A DNA stretch of 54,955 nt from an uncultured Halieaceae bacterium. GTDB lineage: Bacteria; Pseudomonadota; Gammaproteobacteria; Pseudomonadales; Halieaceae. Below the pieces are notes generated by a model. That model made no database searches. It saw only the letters and a program-made list of their open reading frames with translations, and had not been told where the DNA came from. The position numbers were made by a program, and so were the translations under genes. The DNA is taken from contig CAJWEV010000009.1 of NCBI GenBank assembly GCA_913031575.1, positions 1-54,955 of the forward strand. The letters are read 5' to 3'. Shown here piece after piece: positions 6,364 to 16,646 of this stretch (the stretch's first letter is position 1; each line of letters begins with the position of its first letter).

Positions 6364-8834
6364 AGTCGCCGTTGGATGCTTCAATTCGATTATTAATCCG
6401 TGACTGGCGCGGTGGCGAGTTAGGGGTGTTGTTCAGTGCATTGCTCCTTGCGGTATCGGTCGTCGTTGCGATCAGTGGCTTCGTCAACCGACTGCAATAC
6501 AACCTCGAGCGCGAATCTGCCAGCTTTTTAGCAGCAGATCTGGTGGTGTCGAGTTCAAACCCCATACCGGCATCCTGGATGGATGAAGTAAGCGCCTACG
6601 GTTTAGCGCAGGGCGAAACCATCACCTTCTCATCCATGGTGATCTCGGCGGACGACGAGATGTTTCTCGCTTCCGTTAAAGCCGTGGGCGGTGCATATCC
6701 GCTGCGTGGTGCATTGTCTGTCGACACGGGCTTGTCTCAAGTGTCGACTGACAACCCCGAACCCGGGACAGTTTTTCTGGCACCGAGGCTCGTTCAACAA
6801 TTGTCAGCCTCTATAGGCGATGAGGTCTACGTAGGCGACGCAACGTTAACCGTTGCTGGCACGTTATTGAGTGAGCCCGACTCGACCACTGGTTTTTTTG
6901 GCTACGGCCCTCGCCTCGTCATGAACGCAGCGAATCTCGACGAGACAGGGGTATTGCAACCGGGTAGTCGAGTGACCTACCGATTGTTAGTCGCGGGTGA
7001 GTCAGATGATTTAACCGGTTTTAAAGAGTGGGTTGAGCCGCAGCTGGTGCAGGGGCAGCGACTGTCGAGTGTCGATGAGTCGCAGCCAGGTATTGGCGCC
7101 ACGCTGGAGCGCGCACGGGGCTTTTTACTCCTCGCAGGCAGTCTTGGTGTCATGCTTGCAGCCGCAGCGATACTGGTCGCTGCGCGCCAGTTCGGTGAAA
7201 GACACACCGATCAGGTCGCGGTAATGAAAAGCTTGGGCGCCACGCGGGCAACAATCCGTCAGCTTTATGCATTCAGTCTGGCCTGGTTGGGTTTGATTTC
7301 AATGGGGCTGGGGAGTGGGATTGGCTGGCTAGCTCAAAGCGCAATGTTTAATGCACTTGCCGGGCAACTTCCCAGCGAGATAACCCGTATTGGTATTACC
7401 CCGTACATCACGGGCGCCATCACCGCCTTTGTTTGCATTGGTTTTTTTGCATGGCCACCGCTGGCGCGCCTAGGTGGTGTATCGCCATTGAGGGTGATTC
7501 GCCGCGAAGAGACCATAGCGGACGCCACTCGCTCCAGCGATCTGGTGCTGGGAACCGCTTCCCTAGGGCTGTTGATGCTCTGGTATAGCAGCGATTGGAA
7601 ATTGACAGGTGCGCTTATCGGCTCAATAGCGATTACCGTTGGACTTGGGTTCTTTGTCGCTCAGACCTTATTAAAGGGCAGTCGGCAGGTCGGGAGCAGT
7701 GCCGGCAGTGTCTGGCGACTTGCTCTGGCTGGCATGCACCGACGGGGAACCTCCAGTGCCTTTCAAGTCGTGATTTTTGGGATAGCCATTATGCTGTTGC
7801 TGGTACTCACAGCAGTAAGAACCAGCCTGCTCGATCAGTGGCGACTCCAGATTCCCGAGGGAACACCGAATCACTTTATCCTCAACGTTGCTCCAAGCGA
7901 CGAGTCATCACTTCTCACCTTTTTTGCTGAAAGAGACATTGAAGTTGGCGAGCTGTATCCCGCGGCAAGAGGTCGAGTTATGGCGGTGAACGGCCAGCCT
8001 CTGCCGGATTGGGATCGATTTGAAGAGGGTGCGCGTCAGCGGGAGGCTAATTTTACTTCCACGGACACGGCTCCTGAGGGGAATAAAATTGTTTCGGGCG
8101 CCTGGTGGGAGGTCGGAACGGAGCAATCGTTGGTATCGCTCGAAGACGGCTTTGCTGAGGACATTGGTGCGAAGGTGGGCGACTTGCTCACACTGAGAAT
8201 CGCTGCCGACGAGTTTTCTGTCGAAGTGGCCAGTATCCGCGAAGTGAACTGGGAGTCGATGCAGCCCAATTTCTTCGTAATTTTCCCTGATAAGTTATTG
8301 GAGCGATTTCCCAATACCTTGTTCACCAGCTTTTATCTTGAACCGGATGAAAAGTACCGTGTGGGCGAGCTTCTCGATGTCATGCCAACGCTCACCATTA
8401 TTGAGCTCGACGTTGCCATTCAGGAAATAAAGACGATCATTGACCAGGTGAGCCAGGCCATCGAGCTTGTGCTGCTCATCATATTGGTGGCGGGAGCGTT
8501 GGTTCTCATTGCGGGAGTTAGCTCGAGTGTCGATGAACGATTGCACGAGAGTGCCATTCTGAGGGCGCTGGGTGCAGGCCGGGGAACGCTGTTGGGGGCG
8601 ATCGCCATCGAGTTTGCGACCATGGGGTCACTGGCTGGCATTCTCGCCATTCTGGGATCAGAGACCGCCGGATGGGTGCTGCAGACCCAAATGCTGGATC
8701 TGGAGTATCAGATCCAGTGGGTGCTGTGGCCGATGGGTATCGCGCTCGGCGCCGTGATTATCGGATCGTTGGGCACCTACGCGTGCCGCCGCGTCGTTTC
8801 TGTACCGCCGCTGCAGGTGTTGCGAGAGCTGTAA
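6360..8834 (+). CDS. ybbP: FtsX-type ABC permease, YbbP type
   Basis: The 824-residue permease starts at the ATG overlapping the ybbA stop (ATGA). An N-terminal membrane segment (about residues 20-40) is followed by a large periplasmic domain. Two FtsX modules follow, one around GFLLLAGSLGVMLAAAAILV with MKSLGATRATIRQLY, the other at the C-terminus with ELVLLIILVAGALVLIAG and ILRALGAGRGTLLG. The (L/S)LGAxRxTI motifs are the coupling-helix signatures of this class. It forms a membrane complex with YbbA. The protein is of normal family length and appears intact. Confidence 0.92.
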   Translation: MKSPLDASIRLLIRDWRGGELGVLFSALLLAVSVVVAISGFVNRLQYNLERESASFLAADLVVSSSNPIPASWMDEVSAYGLAQGETITFSSMVISADDEMFLASVKAVGGAYPLRGALSVDTGLSQVSTDNPEPGTVFLAPRLVQQLSASIGDEVYVGDATLTVAGTLLSEPDSTTGFFGYGPRLVMNAANLDETGVLQPGSRVTYRLLVAGESDDLTGFKEWVEPQLVQGQRLSSVDESQPGIGATLERARGFLLLAGSLGVMLAAAAILVAARQFGERHTDQVAVMKSLGATRATIRQLYAFSLAWLGLISMGLGSGIGWLAQSAMFNALAGQLPSEITRIGITPYITGAITAFVCIGFFAWPPLARLGGVSPLRVIRREETIADATRSSDLVLGTASLGLLMLWYSSDWKLTGALIGSIAITVGLGFFVAQTLLKGSRQVGSSAGSVWRLALAGMHRRGTSSAFQVVIFGIAIMLLLVLTAVRTSLLDQWRLQIPEGTPNHFILNVAPSDESSLLTFFAERDIEVGELYPAARGRVMAVNGQPLPDWDRFEEGARQREANFTSTDTAPEGNKIVSGAWWEVGTEQSLVSLEDGFAEDIGAKVGDLLTLRIAADEFSVEVASIREVNWESMQPNFFVIFPDKLLERFPNTLFTSFYLEPDEKYRVGELLDVMPTLTIIELDVAIQEIKTIIDQVSQAIELVLLIILVAGALVLIAGVSSSVDERLHESAILRALGAGRGTLLGAIAIEFATMGSLAGILAILGSETAGWVLQTQMLDLEYQIQWVLWPMGIALGAVIIGSLGTYACRRVVSVPPLQVLREL

Positions 8835-8882
8835 GCGCTCTCGCAGCGGCAATCTTAATATCGCAACTCACAAGCTAGCTTG

Positions 8883-8905
8883 AGGTTCTGTCGAGAACTT
8901 TCCTT
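8883..8905 (+). terminator. Weak hairpin terminator candidate after ybbP
   Basis: AGGTTCT and AGAACTT pair across a GTCG loop (one G-T wobble) and are followed by TTTCCTT. The stem is short and the T-run interrupted. It lies between the convergent genes ybbP and mdh and ends inside the mdh stop codon. Just upstream is a 12-base perfect palindrome CAAGCTAGCTTG. Confidence 0.35.
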
Positions 8906-9884
8906 AACCGAGTAGGTGACGGACGGCGTCTCGCTCCTCGCTCAGTTCTTGAGCGGTCGTATCCATTTTTCTGCGACTAAAGTCATTTACCTCGGCGCCA
9001 TCGATAACGGAATAAACACCTCCCGCACACGTGCAAGGGAATGAGTAAATCAGCCCCTCGGGAACGCCATAGGCACCGGTCGACAAAATGCCCATCGAAG
9101 TCCAGTCGTTATCCGCCGAGCCCAGTGCCCAGGTACGCATGTGGTCGATCGCCGCATTCGCCGCTGACGCCGCAGAGGATGCGCCTCGGGCTTTGATAAT
9201 GGCTGCGCCTCGCTGTTGCACGGTCGGAATAAAGTCGTTTTCGTACCAGTCTTGACTCACAAGCTCGATCGCTGACTGCCCCTTGATACGCGTATTAAAG
9301 AGGTCGGGGTATTGTGTGGCGGAGTGGTTGCCCCAGATGGTCATGTTACTGACGTCCGTGGTTACAACACCGGTTTTCTGAGCAATCTGCGTAATAGCGC
9401 GGTTGTGATCCAAGCGCGTCATCGCCGTAAACTGGGTGCGCGCGATATCGGGTGCGTTGTGCATGGCGATCAACGCATTAGTGTTCGCTGGATTACCTAC
9501 CACAAGTACCTTGATGTCTCTGCTCGCCACTGCATTCATCGCCTTACCTTGAGCTGAGAAAATGGCGGCGTTGGCTTCAAGTAGGTCTTTGCGCTCCATT
9601 CCCGGACCGCGAGGGCGCGCGCCAACCAGAAGCGCATAGTCACTGTCTGCAAACGCGATATTCGGGTCATCGCTACAAGTGATACCTGCGAGGAGAGGGA
9701 AAGCACAATCATCCAACTCCATTCGCACACCCTCGAGCACATCGAGCGCCGGTGTGATGTCGAGGAGGTTTAACTTCACCGGTTGGTCGTTACCAAGCAT
9801 CGCGCCGGAAGCGATACGGAACAGAAGTGCGTAACCAATTTGACCGGCTGCGCCAGTAACTGTGACCGTAACGGGTGTTTTCAT
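8904..9884 (-). CDS. mdh: Malate dehydrogenase (NAD-dependent)
   Basis: The 326-residue TCA enzyme interconverts malate and oxaloacetate. GAAGQIGY near the N-terminus binds [19 protein letters not shown] holds the substrate arginines and mobile loop; [16 protein letters not shown] and [12 protein letters not shown] supply the binding Asn, the Asp and the catalytic His. The RPRGPGMER loop is the cytosolic-like type 2 MDH form. I set the start at ATG 9884 because GAGGAG lies six bases before it; longer readings from 9968 lack this. It is monocistronic, divergent from ttcA, and apart from the other TCA genes further along the window. Confidence 0.95.
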   Translation of the reverse strand: MKTPVTVTVTGAAGQIGYALLFRIASGAMLGNDQPVKLNLLDITPALDVLEGVRMELDDCAFPLLAGITCSDDPNIAFADSDYALLVGARPRGPGMERKDLLEANAAIFSAQGKAMNAVASRDIKVLVVGNPANTNALIAMHNAPDIARTQFTAMTRLDHNRAITQIAQKTGVVTTDVSNMTIWGNHSATQYPDLFNTRIKGQSAIELVSQDWYENDFIPTVQQRGAAIIKARGASSAASAANAAIDHMRTWALGSADNDWTSMGILSTGAYGVPEGLIYSFPCTCAGGVYSVIDGAEVNDFSRRKMDTTAQELSEERDAVRHLLG

Positions 9885-10065
9885 GGGTTTCTCCTCAATG
9901 GGGGTGGTGAGTGTCTGGTTGGACAACAATTCGACGCGGATTTTCATCCTCTCGCACACAAACTGCAAGTGAGTTTTCCGCAGGTATGCCCTCTATTCAG
10001 ACGGTTAATTTTGATTCGTCCAGTAGGTGCCTCTATCATCGCGTTTTTCATTGCGTGGTCAGTGC

Positions 10066-10968
10066 ATGAGCCATTCGTCAGATACGGTCGAGAAGTTCGT
10101 TCCCGAGACATCTCGGCAAACAGCCGTGGATAGCCGAAAGTCGTCCTACAATCACAACAAGCTGCGTAAGCGTTTGCGACGACTCACAGGGCAGGCGATA
10201 GCCGACTACAACATGATTGAGGAGGGTGATCGGGTCATGGTCTGCCTATCAGGTGGCAAAGACTCCTACACCATGCTCGATATCTTGTTGCACCTTCAGC
10301 GCAGCGCACCTATCCAATTCGAGATTATCGCCGTCAACCTCGATCAGAAGCAGCCTGGCTTTCCTGAACATGTATTACCTGAGTATCTGGAGTCACTGGG
10401 CGTTGCCTACTATGTCTTGGAGCGAGATACCTACAGTGTGGTGCGCTCGGTCATTCCCGAGGGGAAAACAACCTGTGGACTGTGCAGTCGGCTTCGGCGA
10501 GGGACGCTGTATGGTTTTGCCGAGGAAATTGGGGCCCAGAAAATAGCGCTAGGGCATCACCGCGACGATATCGTTGAGACCCTGTTCTTAAACCTTTTCT
10601 TCGGCGGCAAGTTGAAAGCCATGCCCCCGAAGCTGCTTAGCGATGACAAGAAGAATGTTGTCATCAGGCCGCTCGCGTACTGCAAAGAAAGCGATATTGA
10701 GGCCTACGCCAATCAAGAAGACTTTCCGATTATCCCCTGCAACTTGTGTGGTTCACAGGAAAACCTCCAGCGAGTGGAGGTAAAGCGGATGCTTCGCGAC
10801 TGGGAAAAGCAGTATCCGGGACGCACCGAAACAATTTTCAAGTCATTGGCGAATGTCTCGCCATCACAGTTGGCCGATCGCGAGTTGTTCGATTTTGAGT
10901 CGTTAGTGGTGCAGCGTGACGACAGCCAGGAAGCCGAGTTGCCACTCATTAAAACGGTGTCGTTGTGA
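10066..10968 (+). CDS. ttcA: tRNA 2-thiocytidine(32) synthetase
   Basis: The 300-residue cytoplasmic enzyme thiolates C32 of some tRNAs using ATP and an iron-sulfur cluster. The PP-loop SGGKDS lies in [24 protein letters not shown] carries the CxxC pair, a third cysteine pair lies in IPCNLCGSQ, and [15 protein letters not shown] is the family block. These match TtcA closely. The start is set at ATG 10066; an earlier GTG at 10027 is possible but adds nonconserved residues. The stop codon overlaps the ccmA start (GTGA), so ttcA heads the cytochrome c maturation run, which is unusual. Confidence 0.95.
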   Translation: MSHSSDTVEKFVPETSRQTAVDSRKSSYNHNKLRKRLRRLTGQAIADYNMIEEGDRVMVCLSGGKDSYTMLDILLHLQRSAPIQFEIIAVNLDQKQPGFPEHVLPEYLESLGVAYYVLERDTYSVVRSVIPEGKTTCGLCSRLRRGTLYGFAEEIGAQKIALGHHRDDIVETLFLNLFFGGKLKAMPPKLLSDDKKNVVIRPLAYCKESDIEAYANQEDFPIIPCNLCGSQENLQRVEVKRMLRDWEKQYPGRTETIFKSLANVSPSQLADRELFDFESLVVQRDDSQEAELPLIKTVSL

Positions 10969-11567
10969 CCACGGCGCTGCTCGAAGCTCGTGATCTATCG
11001 ATTCACAAGGGACTGAGGCAACTGCTCAAGGATGTCACCTTGTGTATAGAGCCTGGCGATCTCTGGCAGCTGGCGGGTGGAAACGGTATTGGTAAGACGT
11101 CGCTTCTGCGATCTTTCGCGCGCCTAGCCAGCATCGAGGTCTATGGCGACCTCTCACGATGTGACGACGTCCTCTATATCGGCCACTCTGCGGCCTTAAA
11201 AGGCGCAATGACTCCCCGTCAGAACCTAAAGTATCACCCGTCGGGGCTATGCACGCCCACAGATACCGAGATTGATGAGGCGCTCGCCGCCGTTGGTCTC
11301 GCCGGCTATGAAAATGCGCTGACGGCTCGTCTATCGGCCGGACAGAAGCGTCGAGTGGCGTTGGCACGTCTGTTCCTTCCCTCGGGCCGACTGTGGTTGC
11401 TCGATGAGCCCTTTACCGCACTCGATGTGGCAGGTGTGGCGGTCCTGGAGCAACGTTTTCAGGCGCATGCGCAAGCCGGTGGTGCCGTCGTATTTACGAG
11501 TCATCAGTCTGCCGAATTGGGTGGCTTGCTAAGCGTGTTGGACTTGGAGCAATTTCGCGGTGACTGA
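10965..11567 (+). CDS. ccmA: Cytochrome c maturation ABC ATPase CcmA
   Basis: The 200-residue ATPase has Walker [10 protein letters not shown], signature [14 protein letters not shown], Walker [13 protein letters not shown] and switch His in FTSHQ. Together with CcmB, CcmC and CcmD it forms the complex that releases heme-loaded CcmE for cytochrome c assembly in the periplasm. It begins with GTG overlapping the ttcA stop and ends by overlapping ccmB by 8 bases. Short size and position before ccmB fix its identity against other ABC ATPases. Confidence 0.94.
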   Translation: MTTALLEARDLSIHKGLRQLLKDVTLCIEPGDLWQLAGGNGIGKTSLLRSFARLASIEVYGDLSRCDDVLYIGHSAALKGAMTPRQNLKYHPSGLCTPTDTEIDEALAAVGLAGYENALTARLSAGQKRRVALARLFLPSGRLWLLDEPFTALDVAGVAVLEQRFQAHAQAGGAVVFTSHQSAELGGLLSVLDLEQFRGD

Positions 11568-12255
11568 GGCGAGAGATATCGACATTTTGCACTACTGTCG
11601 CAGTCAAACGGTCCGACACCTGATACTGATTTTGCGATCACCGAGTGAGATGATCAACCCGCTAGTGTTTTTCTTGCTCGTTATCGTTTTATTCCCGCTA
11701 GGCCTCGGGCCTGATCCAAAGCAGCTCTCCATTCTTGCACCCGGGATACTGTGGGTAGTGGCGTTGCTCTCCAACTTAATGATTTGTATGCGCCTTTTTG
11801 TAGATGACCTAGAGGACGGCAGCCTCGAACAGCTCGCGATGGCGCGTGTTCCACTATCGGTTGCGGTCTTACCGCAACTTACGGCGTCTTGGTTGGCTAG
11901 CGGCTTGCTCCTGAGTTTGGTATCGCCCCTCTTCGGATTGATGTTAGGCCTTCCACTCGACGTTGCGCCTGTGCTGGTCGCCAGTCTGCTGATGGGTACC
12001 GCCATCATGTTGCTACTGGGCGCTGTGGGGGCTGCGCTGACTGTCGGGGTACAGCGAGGTGGCATCCTGTTAGCGCTTCTCATTTTGCCCCTATACGTCC
12101 CCGTACTCATCGCAGGCACACGTTCGTTGAACGAGGCTTTGCACGGAGGAGATCCTACGGTCGCGCTCGCATTGCTGGGCGCTGGTGTTACGGGTGGGTT
12201 ACTGTTGGCGCCATTGGCCATCGCCGCGGGTGTTCGGGTCTCTCTACAGCTGTGA
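11560..12255 (+). CDS. ccmB: Heme exporter subunit CcmB
   Basis: The 231-residue inner-membrane permease has six hydrophobic segments, starting around PLVFFLLVIVLFPLGLGP. The early motif LRSPSEMINPLVFFLLV and the LFVDDLEDGSLEQL segment are characteristic of CcmB. It starts with GTG inside the end of ccmA, indicating coupling. It is the membrane partner of CcmA in the CcmABCD complex. Confidence 0.94.
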   Translation: MTEARDIDILHYCRSQTVRHLILILRSPSEMINPLVFFLLVIVLFPLGLGPDPKQLSILAPGILWVVALLSNLMICMRLFVDDLEDGSLEQLAMARVPLSVAVLPQLTASWLASGLLLSLVSPLFGLMLGLPLDVAPVLVASLLMGTAIMLLLGAVGAALTVGVQRGGILLALLILPLYVPVLIAGTRSLNEALHGGDPTVALALLGAGVTGGLLLAPLAIAAGVRVSLQL

Positions 12256-12315
12256 TCCGTTCGCAAAGCGGGGTGGCAACCCCCAGTTTTCTCGTTTACC
12301 GGATATACTTCTGAC

Positions 12316-13050
12316 ATGTGGCGCATAATTCATCAATTTGGCTCCCCTCCGTGGGTTTACCGTTTCTGCGACAGGGTCATTCCGTGGTTGTTTCCTATCA
12401 CGGTACTAGCGCTGCTCGCGGGCAGTGTCTGGGGCCTTTTGTTCGCGCCAACCGACTATAAGCAAGGCGACTCTTACCGAATTATCTATATTCATGTTCC
12501 AGCTGCTGTTGTCGCGCTAGCTGGATATTATGTGATGGCGCTTGCTGGCTTGGTTAGTCTGGTATGGCGGATAAAGCTGGCTGATACGGCCATGCGAGCC
12601 GCCGCGCCTATTGGCGCCGCCTATACGGCGATTGCTCTGATTACTGGAGCGATCTGGGGCAAACTAACCTGGGGCGCTTGGTGGGTTTGGGATGCGCGAA
12701 TCACTTCGATGTTGATTCTCTTCTTCCTCTACGCGGGCGTTATCGCGTTGTTTGAGGCGTACGAGAACAAAACCGTTGCGGCACGAGCCTGTGCCATCCT
12801 TAGCTTGGTTGGCACGGTCAACATCCCTATCATCTACAAGTCGGTTGATTGGTGGTATTCACTCCATCAGCCAGCCTCGATTAAGTTCACGGAGAGTTCG
12901 GCGATTGATGCATCGATGCTTTATCCGCTGCTAGGCATGATCATAACGTTCTATGCGCTGTTTGCTCTATTGATGATGTTGTATTTGAAACGTTCATTGA
13001 CCGAGGACTACGCGCGGTCTGCTTGGCTCCATAAGAGGTTAACGGCTTAA
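12316..13050 (+). CDS. ccmC: Heme handling protein CcmC
   Basis: The 244-residue membrane protein of the heme-handling family has six transmembrane segments. The tryptophan-rich WWD motif appears as LTWGAWWVWDARITSML, and flanking histidines are in IIYIHVPAA and YSLHQPASI. CcmC passes heme to CcmE on the periplasmic side. It starts with ATG after a 60-base gap from ccmB, the longest gap within the ccm genes, and is followed one base later by ccmD. Confidence 0.95.
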   Translation: MWRIIHQFGSPPWVYRFCDRVIPWLFPITVLALLAGSVWGLLFAPTDYKQGDSYRIIYIHVPAAVVALAGYYVMALAGLVSLVWRIKLADTAMRAAAPIGAAYTAIALITGAIWGKLTWGAWWVWDARITSMLILFFLYAGVIALFEAYENKTVAARACAILSLVGTVNIPIIYKSVDWWYSLHQPASIKFTESSAIDASMLYPLLGMIITFYALFALLMMLYLKRSLTEDYARSAWLHKRLTA

Positions 13051-13051
13051 A

Positions 13052-13252
13052 ATGTATTTTGACTCAGTAGCGGATGCGTTGGCCATGGGTGGTCATGGTG
13101 CGTTCGTCTGGGGTGCCTACGGCATCACCTTCCTGATTATTTTTTTTGTGCTGCTGCGTCCTGTAATGTCCACACGTAGGCTTAATGCGGGTATTCGAGA
13201 GGAAGCGCTGAGAAAACGAAGTGCAAAGGGTGCACAAGGGAACGCGAGTTAA
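13052..13252 (+). CDS. ccmD: Heme exporter small subunit CcmD
   Basis: The 66-residue protein has one transmembrane segment ([13 protein letters not shown]) and a basic cytoplasmic tail. The N-terminal [12 protein letters not shown] stretch is typical of CcmD, which stabilises CcmC-CcmE in the CcmABCD complex. Position between ccmC and ccmE confirms the call. Confidence 0.92.
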   Translation: MYFDSVADALAMGGHGAFVWGAYGITFLIIFFVLLRPVMSTRRLNAGIREEALRKRSAKGAQGNAS

Positions 13253-13254
13253 TC

Positions 13255-13698
13255 GTGCATCCAAAACGAAAACAGCGTCTCATCGTCGCCGCGGTCATCG
13301 TCGCCCTATCCAGCGCGACCATTGGCCTAATTACCTATGCACTTCGAGGCAACATCAACCTTTTTTACTCTCCGTCAGAAGTTGCCGCAGGCGAGGCGCC
13401 GATTGATCGTCAGATTCGTGTTGGCGGTATGGTCGTCGAGGGAAGTATTGAACGGGCCAGCGATCGTCTGGAGACACGCTTTGATGTGACTGACTTTGTT
13501 CACTCAGTCACCGTAACCTACAATGGCATCTTGCCTGACCTCTTTGCAGAGGGAGAAGGAGTGGTTGCGACTGGTAAACTTGGAGCCAATGGTGTTGTTA
13601 CCGCCAGCGAAGTATTAGCGAAGCACGATGAAAACTACATGCCGCCAGAAGTAGCCGAAGCGCTAGAAAAGGCCAACGCGCAAGGAGGTATGCAGTGA
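13255..13698 (+). CDS. ccmE: Heme chaperone CcmE
   Basis: The 147-residue periplasmic heme chaperone is anchored by one N-terminal transmembrane segment. The heme-binding motif [13 protein letters not shown] contains the His that bonds covalently to heme and the following Tyr (HxxxY). The OB-fold body includes [10 protein letters not shown] and [11 protein letters not shown]. It starts with GTG three bases after ccmD. Its last codons contain the strong ribosome site AAGGAGGT (13682-13689) for ccmF, whose GTG overlaps the ccmE stop. Confidence 0.95.
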   Translation: MHPKRKQRLIVAAVIVALSSATIGLITYALRGNINLFYSPSEVAAGEAPIDRQIRVGGMVVEGSIERASDRLETRFDVTDFVHSVTVTYNGILPDLFAEGEGVVATGKLGANGVVTASEVLAKHDENYMPPEVAEALEKANAQGGMQ

Positions 13699-15668
13699 TA
13701 CCTGAAGCGGGGCAGATCGCGCTTATCATCGCACTGTGCTTGTCGGTACTGCTGGGTACCGTCCCGATGGTTGGGGCGTGGCGAGGGCAGCGATGGGCAA
13801 TGAATTTGGCGCCCAGTCTCGCTGCAGGCGTCTTCCTTTTTCTCTCGATCGCCTTTGCCTGCTTAACGATCGTTTTTCTTCAGGATGATTTTTCGGTCAA
13901 GATTGTCGCAAGCAACTCCAATTCCCTCCTGCCGCAAATGTACAAGTTTTCTGCTGTCTGGGGTAACCACGAAGGTTCCCTGCTTTTGTGGGTCTGGATC
14001 TTGGGAGCCTGGTCGTTGGCGGTCGCTATTGCCAGCAGCGGTCTTCCGCTTCTGGTGTTGTCACGTGTCCTCTCGGTCCTTGGACTCATCGGTGCGGGGT
14101 TTATAGCTTTTTCATTATTCACTTCTAATCCCTTCGAGCGCTTGTTGCCAGCAGTTGCTGCTGAGGGCAATGATCTTAATCCGCTACTGCAGGATCCGGG
14201 GCTGATCATTCACCCACCTTTGCTCTACATGGGGTACGTCGGGCTGGCAGTGCCCTTTGCTTTTGCTGTCGCGGCACTGATAGGAGGTCGGCTTGACGCC
14301 TCGTGGGCTAAATGGTCCCGACCCTGGACCAACGTTGCATGGGCATTCCTGACCCTCGGGATTATGTTGGGTAGCTGGTGGGCTTATTACGAGCTTGGTT
14401 GGGGCGGTTGGTGGTTCTGGGATCCGGTTGAAAATGCATCCTTCATGCCATGGTTGGTGGGTACGGCACTGATTCATAGCTTAGCGGTGACAGAAAAGCG
14501 AGGCCTATTTAGATCGTGGACCGTGTTACTGGCGATTGCTGCTTTCTCGCTCTCTCTCCTAGGAACGTTCCTTGTTCGTTCCGGGGTGCTCACCTCGGTA
14601 CACGCCTTCGCTGCTGACCCAGAGCGTGGCTTATTCATTTTGATTTTCCTTGTCCTGGTGGTCGGTGGATCGCTTACGCTTTACGCCTTCAGAGCCCCAA
14701 CGGTGGCGAGCCCGATCAGTTACGAACTCGAGTCGCGCGAATCGCTCCTACTTGCAAACAACCTTATCTTTGCTGTGTCAGCTATTGTTGTCTTGTTAGG
14801 CACATTGTTCCCGCTACTTATGGACGCGCTGGGGCAGGGTAAATACTCCGTAGGGCCGCCATACTTCAACGCGGTCTTTGTGCCAGCTATGGCGCTACTG
14901 GCACCCTTTATGGCAGTAGGACCGATTTCCCGCTGGAAGCAGGACAGTAGTAAGCGATGGCTGAGTGAATTGGGTTTGCCGGCAGTCGTCTGTGCTTTGG
15001 TTGCTATAGTTGCGCCCCTCTTGGGTGTGGGCGAAGTGAACCTCTGGGCGTCTTTGTCAGTTCTTCTAGCAGCTTGGTTGGTGCTCGGTCTTGTGCGAGA
15101 TTTGCAATTGCGTATGCGTGGCGTCAACTCGAGGTCGGCTGTATTTGCGCGCTTGACGCCCTCTTACTTGGGAATGTTTATGGCGCATTCTGGCTTTGCT
15201 TTGACCCTTATTGGCGCGACATTTGTGACCCAGTTTAGTGCTGAACGGGACTTGCGCATGGAGATTGGAGATACCGTAACACTGAATGGCTACGCCTTTA
15301 CGCTCGACGACCTCACCGTCGTCGAGGGACCAAATTATGTGGCCGATCGTGGCATTTTTTCAGTGTTGCTTGATGAGCAGTCGTTTACGACGTTGATGCC
15401 CGAGAAAAGACGCTATGTTGCCAGCGGTCAGATCATGACTGAGGCGGCTATCGATGCAGGTGCTATGCGTGATCTTTACATCGCTCTTGGCGAGCCATTG
15501 GGTGGTGGTGCGTGGTCGGTTCGTGTGCAACACAAGCCACTCATTCGCTGGATATGGTTTGGTGCACTCATGATTGGTTTCGGCGGGTTGACCACCAGTT
15601 TCGATCGTCGGTACCGCCGCGTCCATCGCTCCCAGCAGCTTCAAGGAGTTGAGGGTGCAGCCGCTTAA
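13695..15668 (+). CDS. ccmF: Cytochrome c heme lyase subunit CcmF
   Basis: The 657-residue multi-spanning membrane protein belongs to the heme-handling family. The WWD motif is [20 protein letters not shown], and conserved histidines occur in [13 protein letters not shown] and [13 protein letters not shown]. CcmF works with CcmH and CcmI to attach heme to apocytochrome c in the periplasm. It starts with GTG five bases after a consensus AAGGAGGT. Its 3' end carries the ribosome site of ccmG. Confidence 0.95.
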   Translation: MIPEAGQIALIIALCLSVLLGTVPMVGAWRGQRWAMNLAPSLAAGVFLFLSIAFACLTIVFLQDDFSVKIVASNSNSLLPQMYKFSAVWGNHEGSLLLWVWILGAWSLAVAIASSGLPLLVLSRVLSVLGLIGAGFIAFSLFTSNPFERLLPAVAAEGNDLNPLLQDPGLIIHPPLLYMGYVGLAVPFAFAVAALIGGRLDASWAKWSRPWTNVAWAFLTLGIMLGSWWAYYELGWGGWWFWDPVENASFMPWLVGTALIHSLAVTEKRGLFRSWTVLLAIAAFSLSLLGTFLVRSGVLTSVHAFAADPERGLFILIFLVLVVGGSLTLYAFRAPTVASPISYELESRESLLLANNLIFAVSAIVVLLGTLFPLLMDALGQGKYSVGPPYFNAVFVPAMALLAPFMAVGPISRWKQDSSKRWLSELGLPAVVCALVAIVAPLLGVGEVNLWASLSVLLAAWLVLGLVRDLQLRMRGVNSRSAVFARLTPSYLGMFMAHSGFALTLIGATFVTQFSAERDLRMEIGDTVTLNGYAFTLDDLTVVEGPNYVADRGIFSVLLDEQSFTTLMPEKRRYVASGQIMTEAAIDAGAMRDLYIALGEPLGGGAWSVRVQHKPLIRWIWFGALMIGFGGLTTSFDRRYRRVHRSQQLQGVEGAAA

Positions 15669-16194
15669 GCGCTTTCTTCCGTTAGCCGCATTCTTACTGC
15701 TGGTGGTGCTGTTGGTGCGGGGGTTGTCGCTCGATCCTACCGAGCTTCCATCTGCACGCTTGGGTGACTCACTGCCAGACTTCGACCTTCCTGTCTTGGG
15801 CGAAACTGCCTCGCGTCAAGCTAAGGATTGGAAGGGTGAGGCAGCGCTGATCAACGTATGGGCAACTTGGTGTTTTTCTTGCCGTGTTGAACACCCGTTT
15901 CTGCTCGAGTTGGCTGAGAAAGGGGTCACTATTTATGGGTTGAATTACAAAGACGACCCGCAAAAGGCCCTCGTCTGGCTCGATGATCTGGGTAATCCCT
16001 ACGCTGAAACGGTGGTCGATAAAGATGGGTGGTTTGGTTTGGATTTGGGTGTCTATGGTGCGCCTGAAACTTATGTGATTGATGTATCGGGTGTCGTACG
16101 CCACCGTCATGTGGGTGTGGTCAACGAACAGGTTTGGAGTGAGCACCTCGCGCCATATTTTGAAGCGATACCATTAGTTGGAGGGTCAGATTAG
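15655..16194 (+). CDS. ccmG: Thiol:disulfide interchange protein CcmG (DsbE)
   Basis: The 179-residue thioredoxin-fold protein is membrane-tethered by an N-terminal segment (LPLAAFLLLVVLLVRGL). The active site is WATWCFSCRVEHP, the CxxC that keeps apocytochrome thiols reduced. YGLNYKDDPQKAL and the Pro-containing YGAPETYVID loop are typical of CcmG. AAGGAG at 15643-15648 lies six bases before GTG 15655 but directly abuts the earlier TTG 15649, so GTG 15655 is the better start. It overlaps the end of ccmF and the start of ccmH. Confidence 0.93.
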   Translation: MQPLKRFLPLAAFLLLVVLLVRGLSLDPTELPSARLGDSLPDFDLPVLGETASRQAKDWKGEAALINVWATWCFSCRVEHPFLLELAEKGVTIYGLNYKDDPQKALVWLDDLGNPYAETVVDKDGWFGLDLGVYGAPETYVIDVSGVVRHRHVGVVNEQVWSEHLAPYFEAIPLVGGSD

Positions 16195-16646
16195 TGATTC
16201 GCATATTACTTTCTTTTTTGATGCTTTGGTCCGCTCAATCGCTTGCCGTCATTGAAACTTATGAGTTCAGCTCTACAGATCTGGAACTACGATATAAGGC
16301 CCTGAGTCAAGAGCTTCGATGTCCCAAATGCCAAAATCAGAATATCGCTGATTCAAACGCTCCGATCTCCCGAGACCTGCGCGCAATAGTGCACGAGCAG
16401 CTAGAAGCTGGGGCCACTGATGAAGAAATCATCGACTTCCTCGTAGACCGATATGGCGAATTTGTTCGATACCGACCGGGCTTGGATTCGAACACGTTGT
16501 GGTTATGGTCGGCGCCGATAATGCTTTTAGTCATGGCGGTGGCTGTTGTGGTGACCCAGATACGAAAAGACAGAGATGGTCAGACGATCTCCTCTAATGC
16601 AGAACGGGCAAACAAGCTGAGAGAGAAGTTCGACGGTGATTCCTAG
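16194..16646 (+). CDS. ccmH: Cytochrome c maturation thioreductase CcmH
   Basis: The 150-residue protein has an N-terminal signal peptide, the motif LRCPKCQNQNIADSNAPIS with its redox CxxC, and one C-terminal transmembrane segment (LWLWSAPIMLLVMAVAVVV). This is the short CcmH (CycL) form, with CcmI encoded separately, unlike the fused E. coli protein. It reduces the apocytochrome heme-binding cysteines. The GTG start shares one base with the ccmG stop, and the TAG stop shares one base with ccmI. Confidence 0.94.
   Translation: MIRILLSFLMLWSAQSLAVIETYEFSSTDLELRYKALSQELRCPKCQNQNIADSNAPISRDLRAIVHEQLEAGATDEEIIDFLVDRYGEFVRYRPGLDSNTLWLWSAPIMLLVMAVAVVVTQIRKDRDGQTISSNAERANKLREKFDGDS

Noticed and set aside
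9885-9968. Longer malate dehydrogenase start at 9968
   Set aside because: The GAGGAG ribosome site directly precedes ATG 9884, and the family N-terminus begins there.
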